64,000 nt of DNA from Locusta migratoria (Eukaryota; Arthropoda; Insecta; Orthoptera; Acrididae). The stretch covers positions 364,685,168 to 364,749,167 of the forward strand of contig CM048744.1 of NCBI GenBank assembly GCA_026315105.1, written 5' to 3'. Both the position numbers and the translations under genes were made by a program. The stretch's first letter is position 1. Each line of letters opens with the position of its first letter. Positions 21,441 through 33,783 of the stretch are shown here, one piece after another. The notes below the pieces were generated by a model. That model did no database searches, was not told the DNA's origin, and worked only from the letters and a program-made list of their open reading frames with translations.

Positions 21441-21609
21441 GGTTAAAACAATGGTTATTTAAAATTTACCATGAACAAAATGTTCGTAGCACGAGTGCCC
21501 GTGGCTTAAAAGCAATGCTATTCGATTATTTACATGAAGTCTGTAGTAAGTAAAATTTAACAAATAACAGATAATATTATTTTTATATGAAGTGGTAATA
21601 TACGTGAAT

Positions 21610-21959
21610 AAGTGGAAAGTGCTGAAGATTAGGTGGGTGGATCGCATAACTAATGACGAGGTACTGAACAGAATTGGGGAGAAAAAATTTCTGGCATACC
21701 TTGACTAAAAGAAGGGATAGATTGGTGGGACACTTTCTTAGACATCAAGGAATTTTGAATTTAGCATTAGAGGGAAGTGTGTGGGGTAAAAATCGCAGAG
21801 GAAGACCAAGAGATGGATACAGTAAGCAGATTCAGACAGATGTAGGTTGCCGTTCTTATGTGGAGATGAAGAGGATTGCTCAGGATAGGGTATTGTGGAG
21901 AGCTGCATCAAACCAGTCTCCGGACTGAAGACCACAACAACAACGACAACAAGTGGAAA
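21610..21959 (+). mobile_element. 5'-truncated RTE-like LINE insertion (copy 4) with target duplication
   Basis: The same LINE family as 10573-13857 but on the plus strand and only its last 330 bp: it starts at LKIRWVD and ends at CCGGACTGAAGACCACAACA plus a CAACGACAAC tail. AAGTGGAAA at 21610-21618 is repeated at 21951-21959 as a 9-bp target duplication. The 84-codon frame is almost identical in protein to the C-terminus of the full copy, so this is a recent, 5'-truncated insertion. Confidence 0.85.
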
Positions 21960-22239
21960 AATGCACATAACAGTAAAATGGATCACTAGTAATTATGACA
22001 ATGTTTACTGATCTATATGACAAATTCTAAATGCACTGACATTACATGAGAGATAGTAGAAATCTAGATCTACAATAAAACAGAATTACTACTCTGCTAT
22101 TTGGTGTAAATACTCGATTTGTTTCTCAAGCTGTTGTATAGGTGGTAAGCTTAACAGTTCCCTTTGAGAGTTAAATAACTTATTTATAAAAGGCAATGTC
22201 CCGTCGCCCAGACCAAACCACTGAAGATAGAAACTTGAA
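21960..22239. other. No gene recognised
   Basis: Non-coding AT-rich interval. Confidence 0.3.
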
Positions 22240-22600
22240 ATTTGTAGCAGGTGTTGATCTTACTCTGTAGGCATCATTTAAGAAGCGATTTTTCGATATT
22301 CCATCTGTAAGCGGGGTGAAATTGGGGATGGAATGTTTTTTTGAAAATATGTTGCTATTTAGGCAATTTTGAAGCTAGAACTACAAAATTTCAGATTTTA
22401 ATTCAGGGTTCGAATTTAAGACACGTGTTTCAGCATTTTTGGAAATTCAGCCAATAAGGGGTAAAATAGTGGAAGCAAAAAATTGATTTCAAAAAATATG
22501 TTGCTGTTAACTCAAATTTCAACAAAATTTAACTACAAATCTCAGTATATGGACTCTTGATCATGGTTTAAAAAAAGAGTTTTGGTAGTTTTGGAAAGTA
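22240..22600 (-). repeat. Satellite-like tandem repeat, inverse orientation of 20340-20700
   Basis: Contains GGGGTGAAATTGGGGATGGA, GAAAATATGTTGCTATTTAG, CAATTTTGAAGCTAGAACTA and GACACGTGTTTCAGCATTTT, the reverse complements of blocks in 20340-20700, again as two to three degenerate units. Confidence 0.6.
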
Positions 22601-22639
22601 AGGAGTAAGTGTTTTACATCACATACTATTGATGTTGCT

Positions 22640-23215
22640 GGCAGAAGAAAGAAGGCTGATAGGAGATGGACTCACAATGACATATACAGATGAAAACATG
22701 GACTCTTCCAGAATTTTTGGCAGAAGAGATGTCAGTCACCAGTACATCTACTTGAACCACTTTATGATTATTATGGACATCAGTGCAGAAATGAAGAGTA
22801 TTGTCGACCATAGTAGTTCTGACAAACTACAACCAATTAACAATGTATTATTATTATTATTATAGCTCAAGCAAAGATCACCATAATTTAGCTGTGTCAA
22901 CTCTAATACCATGGGAGAAGATGAAAAAAATTGTGGGATATTTACATGCTTGTGATAATGACAAATTGTCTAAAAAAGACTCCCTTGGAAACTTGTGAAT
23001 GATAGATGGTTAAGAGCTTTCAATAACAAACACCTGCAGTGTATTGATGGGACAAATTTCTGTATTATGGTACAGAGTAACCTACGGGAAGCAAACCTAT
23101 TAGGTTTAGTTATAAAGTTTGGTGACTTTGCTAGTTACTTACAGTTCCTTAGGTATGGTACAAGTTCAAGCTGGGCCATACCAAGGCGCTGCAAAAGGAA
23201 ACACTAGACTAGAAC
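22640..23215 (+). pseudogene. piggyBac-like transposase remnant (copy 4)
   Basis: Three overlapping short frames give pieces in PGBD order. WEKMKKIVGYLHACDNDKLS (about 22910-22970) resembles the block before the first catalytic Asp. At 23055-23150, reading across frames, YYGTE, SKPIRFSYKVW and a YLQFLRYG block resemble the GKPIRFGYKxW region of PGBD3-like proteins. Termini were not found. A TAT-repeat (22845-22862) has expanded within it. No intact frame remains. The reading depends on frameshift-tolerant alignment by eye. Confidence 0.5.
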
Positions 23216-23375
23216 TTTGTGTAGGTAGATCAGTTTAGTATAAAAATTTCCATTTCAGAATGAACAGACATATGATTTTTTATATCTTTTGTGTGTGGGG
23301 GGGAGGGGCATGCGTGTGCGGTTTTAGGTTATTAGCGCCTGAATCAGAACTGAGATATATCAAAGGATAAAAAGA

Positions 23376-24011
23376 CTATTTGATTATAGCTAAAAACATA
23401 GGGTAAAAACTGTCATCCTTGACAACAAAGGCACATCTGACACCTTCATTGCTCTTGGAACCATCTGTATAGACAAAGATGGAGTGAACAAGCTGTGCAC
23501 GAAGTTCAACAAACCTCAAGCAGTAAACCACTTCCAAGGGGAAGGGAGGGTAAAATCGAGTTGCTGAAGCAAGCTTCAAAAACTGACTCCAGGAGGAAGC
23601 AGGGCAGTCGTAGATAGCCCGTAGTGGTTATTGAGGGTGTCACTGAATAATGAGGGATAAGAAGGGTAGTTGGGCATCAACAGGAGACTACACACGTACT
23701 GACATAGCAATGTTTCGCACCGATAGGTCAAAGGTAATTCGGCAGCTTCAGCATAGAGGCTTTCAACAGGGCTGGTGTGAAATGCTCCTATCATCAGGCA
23801 TAACCCCTGATGGTGGATAGAGTTAAGATTGCATAAAATGGACGGTCATGTAGGAGAGTATACAAAGCTCCCGTTATCCAGTTTTGATCAGACAATGGAC
23901 CGATAAAGGTGAAGCAGGACGATATGATCCACACCCCATGATGTACCACTAAGAACACGGAGAATGTTAAGGGAACGAGTACAGCGGGCAGCCAGAGGGA
24001 AAAAAAAAAAA

Positions 24012-24098
<87 letters not shown>

Positions 24099-25387
24099 AC
24101 GAGGCTGAGATGTACAGATGATGGAAGAAATTCTTTGTATCTTCAGAAGTTGATGCAAAAGGTTTTCTCATGGGAGAAACGGAAGCCATTTATGACACAC
24201 CAGGAATAAAGACAGTCAAGACAATGCTGAAGATGACACTCCAGGAGACAGTCTCTTAGTTCTGCAGAAGACTGGAAACTTGTCCACAAACGTGCAGCCT
24301 GAAAAATCAGCTGGTAGGCAATCCACAATGGGGTTGATCGCAATGTCAAAAACCGCTACACTCAAAACGTACCTTATGGCGAAACTTATCGGATAAAAGA
24401 GAGCCCACTCGTACCCTGAACATTTGATCTGTTAAAAAAGCACGAATAAAGAGAGGGAGGCGGCTGCGAAGACCCCATGTATGCATGGTGCGAAAAATGC
24501 CTGCCTGCCAACAGGTGTCGTAAGCCTTCTGCAAATTGAAGAACACAGCCACCGTTTAACACTTTCACAAAAAGTTATTCACAATGAAGGTTGACAAGGT
24601 AAGGAGGTGATCAACACCGGAGCTATGCCCTTGAAACCCACATTGGACAATGGTGAGCATGTGCCGAAATTCGAGTAACCAACTGAGCATTAACCATGTG
24701 CTCTATTACCTTACAGACACAGCTGGTCAGAGAAATGGGGCAATAACTGGAAGGAAGATGTTTGTCCTTCCCCCGTTAGGTATGGGGACAATTGCTTCAC
24801 GCTAGCACATGGGACCTTCACCTTCAGTCCAAACGCAAAGAAGAAAGCATTTATGTGCAGGGGAGAGGTTCTTCAGAATCTCAATACGAATGGCACCGGG
24901 CCAGAGGACTGGGAGAGGGCTAGGGCACATTCTAACTCTTGCATGGTGAATGTGGCATTTTAACTTTCATGATTTGGAGATTTTAAAGATGGCGGTCGTG
25001 CCTCGTCTGCCTGTTTCAGGGGAGGAAAACAGGGCCATAAGCAGAGATTGAGACAGCAAAAGATAGGCCTAAAGCATAGGCTATGCCAACAGGGTCCACA
25101 AAGACTTCATTTTCAACATTCAGCCTATGTATTGGGGAGTGGCCTTTAGTGCAAGATATCAGGCGTAGTTTATCCCAGACGACCGATGAAGGAGAAAATC
25201 TGTGAACTTCTGAAAGCAGTCCAGCAGGTCTTTTTGCTTTCTGTAATAACTCGACAGCATTGCAGTCACAGTCATTTGTAATTGATACAATTCTCCAAGG
25301 TAGGCCAGCATTGAAACATACGTAAAGCACGCCGCCGTGCTTGAATAGTGTCGCTACATAATGCATTCCACCAGGGGACTGGGACAC
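23376..25387 (-). pseudogene. I/Jockey-type LINE remnant with reverse transcriptase and RNase H
   Basis: Minus-strand pieces in the order expected for a LINE pol: a pre-RT linker at 25387-25016 (SPSSVVWDKLRLI, DPVGIAYALGLSF); RT core at 24552-24346 with AVFFNLQKAYDTCWQAGI, SRLPLFIRAFL and FRVRVGS; the following thumb-like part at 24349-24143 (CVINGFRFSHEKT); then GAFHTSPVESLYAEAAELPL near 23790 and the RNase H start SIFVYTDGSKSNEG at 23470-23430. The catalytic FADD box is eroded and a long GA tract has grown inside. RNase H after RT suggests the I or a related clade, different from the RTE-like LINE in this window. Confidence 0.75.
24013..24094. repeat. (GA)n microsatellite
   Basis: An A run followed by about 40 GA units, inside the LINE remnant. 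Arg/Glu- and Ser/Leu-repeat frames here are artefacts of the tract. Confidence 0.97.
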
Positions 25388-25504
25388 TGTGGAGAGGAAG
25401 AAGTTTGAGGTATAAAATATTCGGCAGCTGTGAGAAAAAATGTCTGAGGTAGTTACCTAATTATGTTCCCTGTTGCAGCTAATAATATTTCAGTTTCCTG
25501 TCTC

Positions 25505-25506
<2 letters not shown>

Positions 25507-25572
<66 letters not shown>

Positions 25573-25576
25573 CGCG
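25507..25576. repeat. (TG)n(CG)n microsatellite
   Basis: About 29 TG units ending in a short CG run. Confidence 0.97.
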
Positions 25577-25829
25577 AATTTAGATGATTCATCTACTGTA
25601 TATGACTGCTTCAAAGTTTTTTTAGCCAAGGAATTGCAAACAACATAGCTGAGCAATGTAATTTATATGGTGATTAGCTTTGCAAAGATGCCAGTGAAAA
25701 ATCAAGACTGTGACATGAAATTTACTGTTTCCTAGCTGTATATTTTCTGATGGCTCAAGTAAGAAAAATTGAAATAAACACTTACACGACAAACTCTCTC
25801 TTACTATCCACTCCAATGTTTGTACAGTT

Positions 25830-26735
25830 CATGCCGAGAGATACCTCCAGTTACTAAGGATGCTACACTTCGTTGATAACAGTGAGAATCCCGGAGATGA
25901 CAAACTCTGGAAAATTCGACTAATTGTGGATCATCTAAGAAAAGTATGCCTTCTATCCTTTTTCAAATTTATCTATTGACAAAAGTTTAGTTCTCTACAA
26001 AGGTGGCGTCTTCTTCAAGCAGTACATTCCTTCCAAATGCCACAAATTCTGCATAGTTTTTTGTGTAATGTGATTGTGACTATTATTTATGTGGGGGAAG
26101 CAACAGACAAAAAAAGAAATGATTTTGGTGTAAATGTTGGAATACCTGGACGTATTGTACTTACTTTAATAGAACATTACCTTGGGAAAGGTCACACATA
26201 TGTTGACAATTGTTACACTAGCCCAACATTATTTTCTTTTCTGTATGATAGAGACTAATGCCTGTGGAACTGTGAGAATAAACTGTGAAGGCATGCCTGC
26301 TGTATCAGAAAAACTTAAAGGTGAGTGAGTTTATGTCAACAGATAAACTTCTTGCTCTCAAGTGGCAGGACAGTGAGGATGCTTTCTACTCTCCATACAA
26401 GCGAAATTGTAGCGACTGACAAAATTGACAGGAGCACAAATGATGCAAAACTAAAACCAGCTTGCATCGTAAGTTACACTGAAAATATGGGGGCTGTCGA
26501 CAGGAGTGACATGATCCTAAGTTCGGTAGAATGTGTACGAAAAACTAAAATGGTATAGCACTACTTTATCTCGCTAATTCCAGGAATGCCAAAAAATAAG
26601 AACACTCAGAGAAGGTGTATTGTATGTGCAAAACATGACAAACGAAGTGACATGAGATATAAATGTATAAAATGCAATTTGCCTTTATGTTTGAATTTTT
26701 GTTTCAAAAGATACCACATTTCGAAATTTTACTAA
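25830..26735 (+). pseudogene. piggyBac transposase pseudogene (copy 3)
   Basis: A PGBD transposase lacking its N-terminal part. It reads from LLRMLHFVDNSENPGDDKLW (about 25850) through degraded DKSL- and FKQYIPSK-like pieces, FVNVGIPGRIVLTLIEHYLG with GHTYVDNCYTSP (26190-26225, the second catalytic Asp in DN), CGTVRINCEGMP in a shifted frame, SGRTVRMLSTLHTSEIV, and MGAVDRSDMILSSVECVRK (26490-26545, third Asp). It ends in a zinc finger, RRCIVCAKHD and CIKCNLPLCLNFCFKRYH, at about 26615-26720. Multiple frameshifts and stops are present. A right-end terminus occurs at 26938-26958. Confidence 0.8.
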
Positions 26736-26937
26736 TATGTGTTATGTATTTTTTCCTAATAAAGTACCATTTTATTTAAATAGCATTTGTCCAAAAAGAT
26801 TAAAAAGAAAATACAATTTAACACTGTAATACTGGATTTGGCATCATAATATAATCGAAATAACGATAGACTGCTACAATCTTATATATAAGCACCACCA
26901 GAAAATTAGGCGCACAGGGCAGGCACCGCTCAGAATA

Positions 26938-26958
26938 ACTGTAGAGTGAAAGGGTTAA
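26938..26958. repeat. piggyBac right terminus (copy 3)
   Basis: On the minus strand TTAACCCTTTCACTCTACAG starting at TTAA 26955-26958 matches the TTAACCCTTTC terminus of copy 1. The matching left end is not found; the left part of the element appears lost. Confidence 0.65.
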
Positions 26959-28140
26959 GGTACGATGAGGTTCTACCTTAACAGGAAAAGTGTGCAACTA
27001 CATGGTTCAAAGCAGCTTTTGTGCTTGGAAGACACTTTCGGTTTCCATCAACAGCACCCCATTGCTGGGAACAAGTTTTTACAGGACCTGCAATTGCATC
27101 AACACCCCTTTGTATACTGAAAGGATTCACTAAAGTCATGGCCATCAGTTCAGGAAATGACAAGGAACTTCGATGTGTGTTGGCAGGATTTTCTTGGTCT
27201 TGGGTTAATGTATTTTCCTTTTCAGGGTCAAAGCCAAAGTGGAAGAAGTAGTCATAGTGAAGTTGTCCCCCATAGTTACTCGCGTTTCCAATGACGTGCT
27301 CCTTCCTAATGAGGAACCCTCACTGAGGGCTCACCCGCCTTAGGTGACTGTCCATACCCCAAGTTACACCTCCCGAGAAACTGACAAGAGACCAATTGGC
27401 ATGGTCGGAAGGTATCAACTCGGGTAATCACCCCTCGCTGGGCCTGAACCTTTACCAGGGAGTGCATGTGGGCTCTAGATTCCAACCCAAGCATGGATTT
27501 AACGCATTACCCAGTCACCTTTTACGCAGTGAGCACATGGGTGGCCTTCGGGAAGGAACAGGGAGTAAGAAAGGAAAGAGGAAAGAAGTGGAAGAGGTTG
27601 AGTCCCAAACGCCAAGGCAGACACTAAAAAAGGAGGACAGGAAGGCTAGAAGAGTACAGTGAGGAGGGTAAGATGGAAGCAAAGGTTAGGAAAAGATAGA
27701 AGTGAGGAGAGAGAGAGAAAGTTGGTACAGGAGATCACCTATACTCACACAGAACCCCCGCCCTATCTCCGAGCAAAGGTATAAACTGGAGGAGGAGGAG
27801 GAGGGGGGAGAATTGAAGCAACCTGGGGTGGGAACGAAAGCTGCTTCAGCTCTGGGTCTGTCACGCCACACATGCACCCGCAAAAGAACTGTGGGCCTGC
27901 TGGTGGCACGGGGGGGGGGGGGGGGGGAGATTCTCTAAGGGTTGCACTGAAACAGGACAATTCAAACAAATAGAACAGAGGATGTAAGACCTTCATACAA
28001 CAAAAAAATCTCCAAGAGAATCATAAGACCACTGATATATCTGGAATTACTCCAATTCAGTATAATAGAAGCATCACGTAAAACAGAAGTGGAATTCAAT
28101 CAACTGGACAATCCAAACAATACAGTGGGGGGGAGATAAC
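26959..28140. other. No gene recognised; GC-richer repeat-like sequence
   Basis: Contains purine-rich and G-homopolymer stretches (27911-27926) and several moderate frames on both strands without any motif. The base composition differs from the surrounding AT-rich DNA, so this may be an unrecognised element. Confidence 0.3.
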
Positions 28141-29338
28141 TTTTATTGATGTTATAATTACTTCTGCTGTAGTTGTTAGTTACAGCACATATATGGAAGG
28201 AATGAGCAGACCGGATGAACATCACAAGCTTAATTGCTTAGCAAAAAATCATACCAACATCTGCACTGTATATTCCGAAACCATTACAGAAGAGTTCTCA
28301 GTGATGTGTATGTAAGGTAAGACCATCTGATTGTACATGTAGGCAAACAGTTAATATGTGGACAGTGCAATAAGCATACTATAAACAAGCGTCAAAATAT
28401 AAAATTCCTTTCCATCCTCTTTTTGGACAGTTTCATACAAAGCAAAGTTTGACCCCAACTTACATAGTTTAAGCTTCTTTATTACTTAATTGGTTATATA
28501 TTGTGTCAATGAGCGGTTCAAAATGTAAACATCAAAACTTTACATCTGTTTCTCACAGTATTATATGCAAGGTACCTGTACCCTCCCTTTCCCAGTTATT
28601 TTTTATATTAAATACATTGTAGCAGTTATAAAAGTGATATTTATGGTGTATCTAATTAAACACAAATTTAAGAGATTTGAATGATAAACCTTATTAGGAT
28701 CAAATATGTTTAGCAAAGATTCTCCCTTCCAAACCATGATCATTGTATTTATTTTGTATATTGTTTAACTTTGATAAACCTCCAAATTTACAAGATAAGG
28801 CAGCTAGAAACAATGGCACCATACTTTGTATCCAAAACATACAATTTTGCCCCTAATCAATTGCTTAAGACCTCACTGTCTGAAGGATGGTATCTTTCTT
28901 TCACTAACACAGCATATTTGAGAAAACAGTTCCTAAGATGCTCTAAGAGACATTTCCAATTGTCATATAAATACATGTTACACATATCCTCAAAACTGTT
29001 TCTTCTATTGACACAGATATAGCGTAGTTTTATGGATCACCACTTACCTCCCAGTATATTCAAATAGGACATACCCACTAACCAGCAATATTTCAAAGAA
29101 AGTCTTCTGTTCAACATATAACTCAAAGTTCATCCTAACATTCTGCATTGCATATAAATGTTTGTTCACAATGTATGCAATAAAATAGACACTGAAAAAC
29201 CATTCATATATATTCTGTGAAGCCAGCCTTTAAACATGATTACGTCCCTAATAATGTAAAGTCCAAGTTGGAATGAGCAATATAGTAATAAGGACAATTT
29301 ACAACTCACAAAGACTTGACAAGCTGTGACATTCACAT

Positions 29339-29375
<37 letters not shown>

Positions 29376-30711
29376 CCAACACTTCAGATATCGGTCAAGG
29401 CCTTAAGAAAATAGAAGATTTACGCAATCACTGATAATCGAAGTGAGGCACCTGGAGATGGTTGTGTGTCTGTGTGAATGTTCTATTTTCTGAAGAAAGC
29501 ATGGCCGATAGCTGAAGTGTATGTGTGAGTCTTTATGCACCTATTGCAGCTTGTGGAGTCTTTGCAGAAAGGTTTAAATTTTCCTTATGACTATATTGTT
29601 GATTAGGTCCCTGAAATTAGTAACCCAGACCAGCCACCTTCATTTCACTTCTTTCAACGTTTCAGATTTCAACCATTTTTGTCCTTTATGTGAAATGAGG
29701 AAGTTCAGTTGAGAAACTACTACTGTTTCATTGGAACCAACCATTTTATCTTCATTAGTAATTATCAGTTACTTCACATCTGCAATCTATTCATGGGTGT
29801 TTGTGCCTTTATTTTCTAGTTCAATATCACATAAAACAATTATTTTATCTTCACTGGCCATTTTTACAATTGCTTCTTATTCTGCTGTAAATTCAAGCTA
29901 TTGATGTCACCCAAATCATCATATGCAATGACTTTGGAGCTATTGTTGCTGACAACAGGAGGGGATAAAGAGTGCCAACAACCCTGCCACTTCAAGATCA
30001 GACTCTACCAAAACCAAGACTGCAATGAGAATCATAAGCTCTTCATAATAGAAACAGCAACAAACAAATAGTTCTTAAGAGTACAATAATTCATAAAACT
30101 GAAGCATGTAAGTAGAGTAGCCATTTCAGCAAAGAGTGTACCTTTGTGATTGATGATGCATTCATGTACCAATAGCAATTACAGGTACAGCACTGTGCAC
30201 AAGCCCACAGCACCTCATACATGTATGGAATACTGTTCACAACAAGCAATCCAAAGAATGTTTTGATGAATATATAAGATTTTCACAATGAATTTACCAT
30301 CAGTTTCAATAATGTGCACAAATTTTGCTCTGTGAAAACTGTCACACCCTACAAAATGGACCCCATTTTGCGGGAATATTTACTGATAGAAAGTACAAAG
30401 TTACCTGACTAGAGAAATGTTATTGTAGCTTTAACATGGGAATTATTTTGTAATTAAAGATTTCATCGTTCCTATAAAAACATGACACTGAATGCTGTTT
30501 CAAAACAATATTTAAAATGAATAAACACGAGAAGTCCAGGACAATGTCTATAATATGACAATATGTTGCAACTCACTGTTAAGACTATCACTGATCCACT
30601 GACAGGCAAATAAAGACAATCCCCAATATTTTCATCTCCAGCCTATATCGAAAGAAGTGCTCCCCCTCCCCAGTTGTGTACCAAAATTGTGCCAGTGTGT
30701 GTGCTGCTTCT
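28141..30711. other. AT-rich sequence, no gene recognised
   Basis: Downstream of RpS21. A (CA)n tract lies at 29341-29372. No reading frame, splice-supported exon or repeat recognised. Confidence 0.35.
29341..29372. repeat. (CA)n microsatellite
   Basis: About 15 CA units. Confidence 0.95.
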
Positions 30712-31185
30712 TTAACCCTTTCAGTACCACATTATGAAATCAGCTTTGTAAAAATTAAAATTCAGCGTTTCCTGTACTAATACAGTGCAGTAAACATCAA
30801 AATATATGTTCTAAACTATTGATTTTTATGCATTTCATACACAACAGACATTTGTACAGAGGTATCTTATTACTTGGACATTATTAGGCTGATTGGTAAC
30901 ACTGCCAGATCAATAATGCTAGCATAATCTTCGCCACAGCACCAAAGACAATTCACTGCTGCAATAAAATAAAAGGAACCACACTCTCGCTCACACTCTC
31001 AACTACGTACAGACGGCAACGCAACAACCCCCAACAACACAACGTACCCAGCAGCAACATGTTTTACTAGATGCATGCTGTTCATCAACAAAAATGGAAC
31101 TTTAAAGATTGATGCACAAAATACAGTACAAGCCAACTTTTAGTATGTTGTTAGCCAGGAACAACACTGGGAATGAATGGGTTAA
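30712..31185. mobile_element. Candidate piggyBac-type MITE
   Basis: A 474-bp segment bounded by TTAA on each side with related inverted ends: TTAACCCTTTCAGTACCAC on the left and TTAACCCATTCATTCCCAG on the minus strand at the right. It has no coding sequence. TTAACCCTTTC also begins piggyBac copies 1 and 3, supporting a non-autonomous relative. The TIRs match well only over the first 11-14 bases. Confidence 0.55.
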
Positions 31186-31725
31186 AAAGACTGGTTGAAA
31201 ATTTACGAGTGTGACTCTACTGTAGTTGCCCATCAACTCACTGGTTACCTGCAGTGAGCTGAAGGGTTTTCTCTACAGCACACCATCTTTGCACTTGCCA
31301 TTGTTAATAATGTTCCATTAGAAATCACTAAACTTGAGGGTGTTTTCTTCCTCCTTTTACACAAGATCTATTTACAGTAATATAAATCAACAATAAATAC
31401 AACTGCCACACAAATAGTTTTTATACTGATTCTTATGAGGAAAAATTTTAATTACATCCACCATCACTGACTTTCTTACCCACAAACACACAACTGTTGC
31501 AGCAAATAAATAAAGAACACACTGTAAAATAAACCTTTCCCTGATTGCCATTTAGCTATCTGCACACTAATCGGAGAGGTAAACAAGGATGCAATCTCTT
31601 TAACCTCTCCTACAGACTTCTCAAACACTAATGAAATGATCCTCACTTGATGGAATCTACAAGGTTTTTGGCACCACTCAGTGTTAACATTGCCAAGGGA
31701 AAAGCAATAATTGAAAATACACAGA
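31186..31725. other. Intergenic sequence downstream of RpS21
   Basis: No feature recognised between the MITE and the RpS21 polyadenylation signals. Confidence 0.35.
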
Positions 31726-31745
31726 TTTATTTATAAGATTTTATT
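31726..31745 (-). promoter_or_regulatory. RpS21: RpS21 polyadenylation signals
   Basis: Two AATAAA hexamers on the minus strand, at 31745-31740 and 31731-31726, 29-50 bases after the RpS21 stop codon. Confidence 0.8.
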
Positions 31746-31783
31746 TTAGCACACATTTGTACACCGTGACCCATCAGAAGTTC
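31726..31783 (-). other. RpS21: RpS21 terminal exon
   Basis: Acceptor tttgttatttacag precedes G-AAC-TTC-TGA, completing the conserved KNF C-terminus; a short 3' UTR with two AATAAA signals follows. The true cleavage site lies beyond 31726. Confidence 0.85.
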
Positions 31784-33430
31784 CTGTAAATAACAAAAAG
31801 AAAGTATCAGTATATGCAAAAAAGTAACACACATACAGAAAATTAGTTATGTTTTCATAACTTACTTTGCAAGAATGCCATCCTTTTTTGCTAGCCTTGC
31901 TATGCAGTCGTCCGACTCTCCCTACACATAAATAGATCACTTTAGCAGAATGAATTACATATAATACACAGGAAAACAAAATAGCTTTATAAAAATGCTT
32001 AAAACTATCAATAGAAAAGCATCTTTGGAAATATGCTGCACTCATTCAATTAAAAAGAAATACTTTTTCATGTCTACCATATTTTCATCATACAGAAACG
32101 GGGTGCATCAGGAATCTTACACACAGAAAGGTAATGAACAAAGCAGGGAACACTTATTTTGAGAAAGGTTTAGGCTCAGTAAGTGTCTTTATAAAAAGAG
32201 TTGCAGACAGACATGCAAGAAAAATAGCCATACTCACAAAAGTACAGCTTCAGCCTTCACAAGAAAAACAGACTGCTGTTCATTTTTTTTTGTGTGTATG
32301 TGGACGGATGGGGTGGGAGGTTTTAGGAAGGTACACTTTCATAAAGACTGAGGCCAAAATATTCAGTTATGCAAGTATAATATAGCTGATCATCTTTATA
32401 CTGATCTGTAACCTAGTCTCACAATATTGTTGATATTCTAGCCTGAACTTTCCATTATTTGAGTATGACAATCGTATTAGTTAGCCTAATTAAATGAAAA
32501 GGTTTTATTGTTACTGACACTGTAACTCAATACATTTAGGTGGCGAGATAATGAGGGGAGGAACAAGGAGGGGAAATAATAATAATGAAGTGTCACAATA
32601 GAGCATGGCCCTGTGCTCAATGCACCTAATCAAGAAAGATTAGTGAGCCCTACTTTGACAAATCCCAGACCTTGCAATATTTGATTCCTTTCCATTAAAT
32701 TCCTGATAATATACTAGAACTCCATTAACATTCTGTGATATAGGCCTGGTTCACATTTATAACGTTGAGTGATACAGCATAATATCATAGTGATGAATAT
32801 TAATGCCCATCAAATTTTATAGCAGCGGAGTACAGCATAACTGACACACCCAATCGGCAAATCTGATGCAGTGCTTTTTAAATATTGGCAAATTTGACTA
32901 GTATCTATTGTCAAGTATATAAAATAAGAACTGGCACTGAGAATGTTAACGATATTATTAACTAGAATTTACATGACAATTTCTGTTAACAGCAGTGTGT
33001 TGGCCACGCACTGCAAATTTAGACAACACTACAGAATATATGAATACAACGCAGCAGTCAACCGTAGAGCAGGTAGCATGTTTTATTTTTTTGTATGTAC
33101 TAACAGTGATCATTTTAAGTGAAATTTAGGTTAGGTATAAGTTAAACAAAAAGTTTTTTTAAGTATGCGAGGACACGTTACACCCAAATCTCTTTTTCAG
33201 AAACACTCAGATCATTGCTTTCCCCATAATCGCTTGCAGCAAAGACTCCAATTTTACCCAAATTTCTATTCTTCTTAAAATTTATAATTTAAAAACAGAC
33301 AAAAGGCCAATTACAAACAGCTGCACAGCAGATAGCTATGCAAAGTTGACTCCTAACAACTCCTTGGATTTGTGTGTCCCAATCAGTAGTCCACAAAAGT
33401 GTTTTATGATTCATGATGAAATTCCTAGCA

Positions 33431-33467
<37 letters not shown>

Positions 33468-33720
33468 TATTTGTGTTGTGTATAGCTTTGCTTTCTACAG
33501 TATGCCCCCCCCCCCCCAAGGTAAATCTTTCCTGTCCCGGGATTGGAATGACTCTTACCCACTCCCTTAAAACCCTTATTTCCTTTTCCCTCTCCTTCCC
33601 TTCTGCCTGAAGAAGCAACTGGGCTGCAGAAGGTAGTGTTTGTGTGTGTGTGAATTTATTAATTTATTTGTGCTACTGTCACTACTTGTGCTCCTTCACC
33701 TGGTAAGTAATCATCTATTT

Positions 33721-33783
<63 letters not shown>

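Noticed and set aside
23964..24209. Open frames of Arg-Glu or Ser-Leu repeats
   Set aside because: Created by the (GA)n tract; no coding meaning. The same applies to frames over the CA/TG tracts at 8757, 25507, 29341 and 33432.
27763..27996. Pro-rich and Glu/Gly-rich frames over homopolymer runs
   Set aside because: They arise from G/C homopolymers and GAG-rich tracts; no conserved domain.
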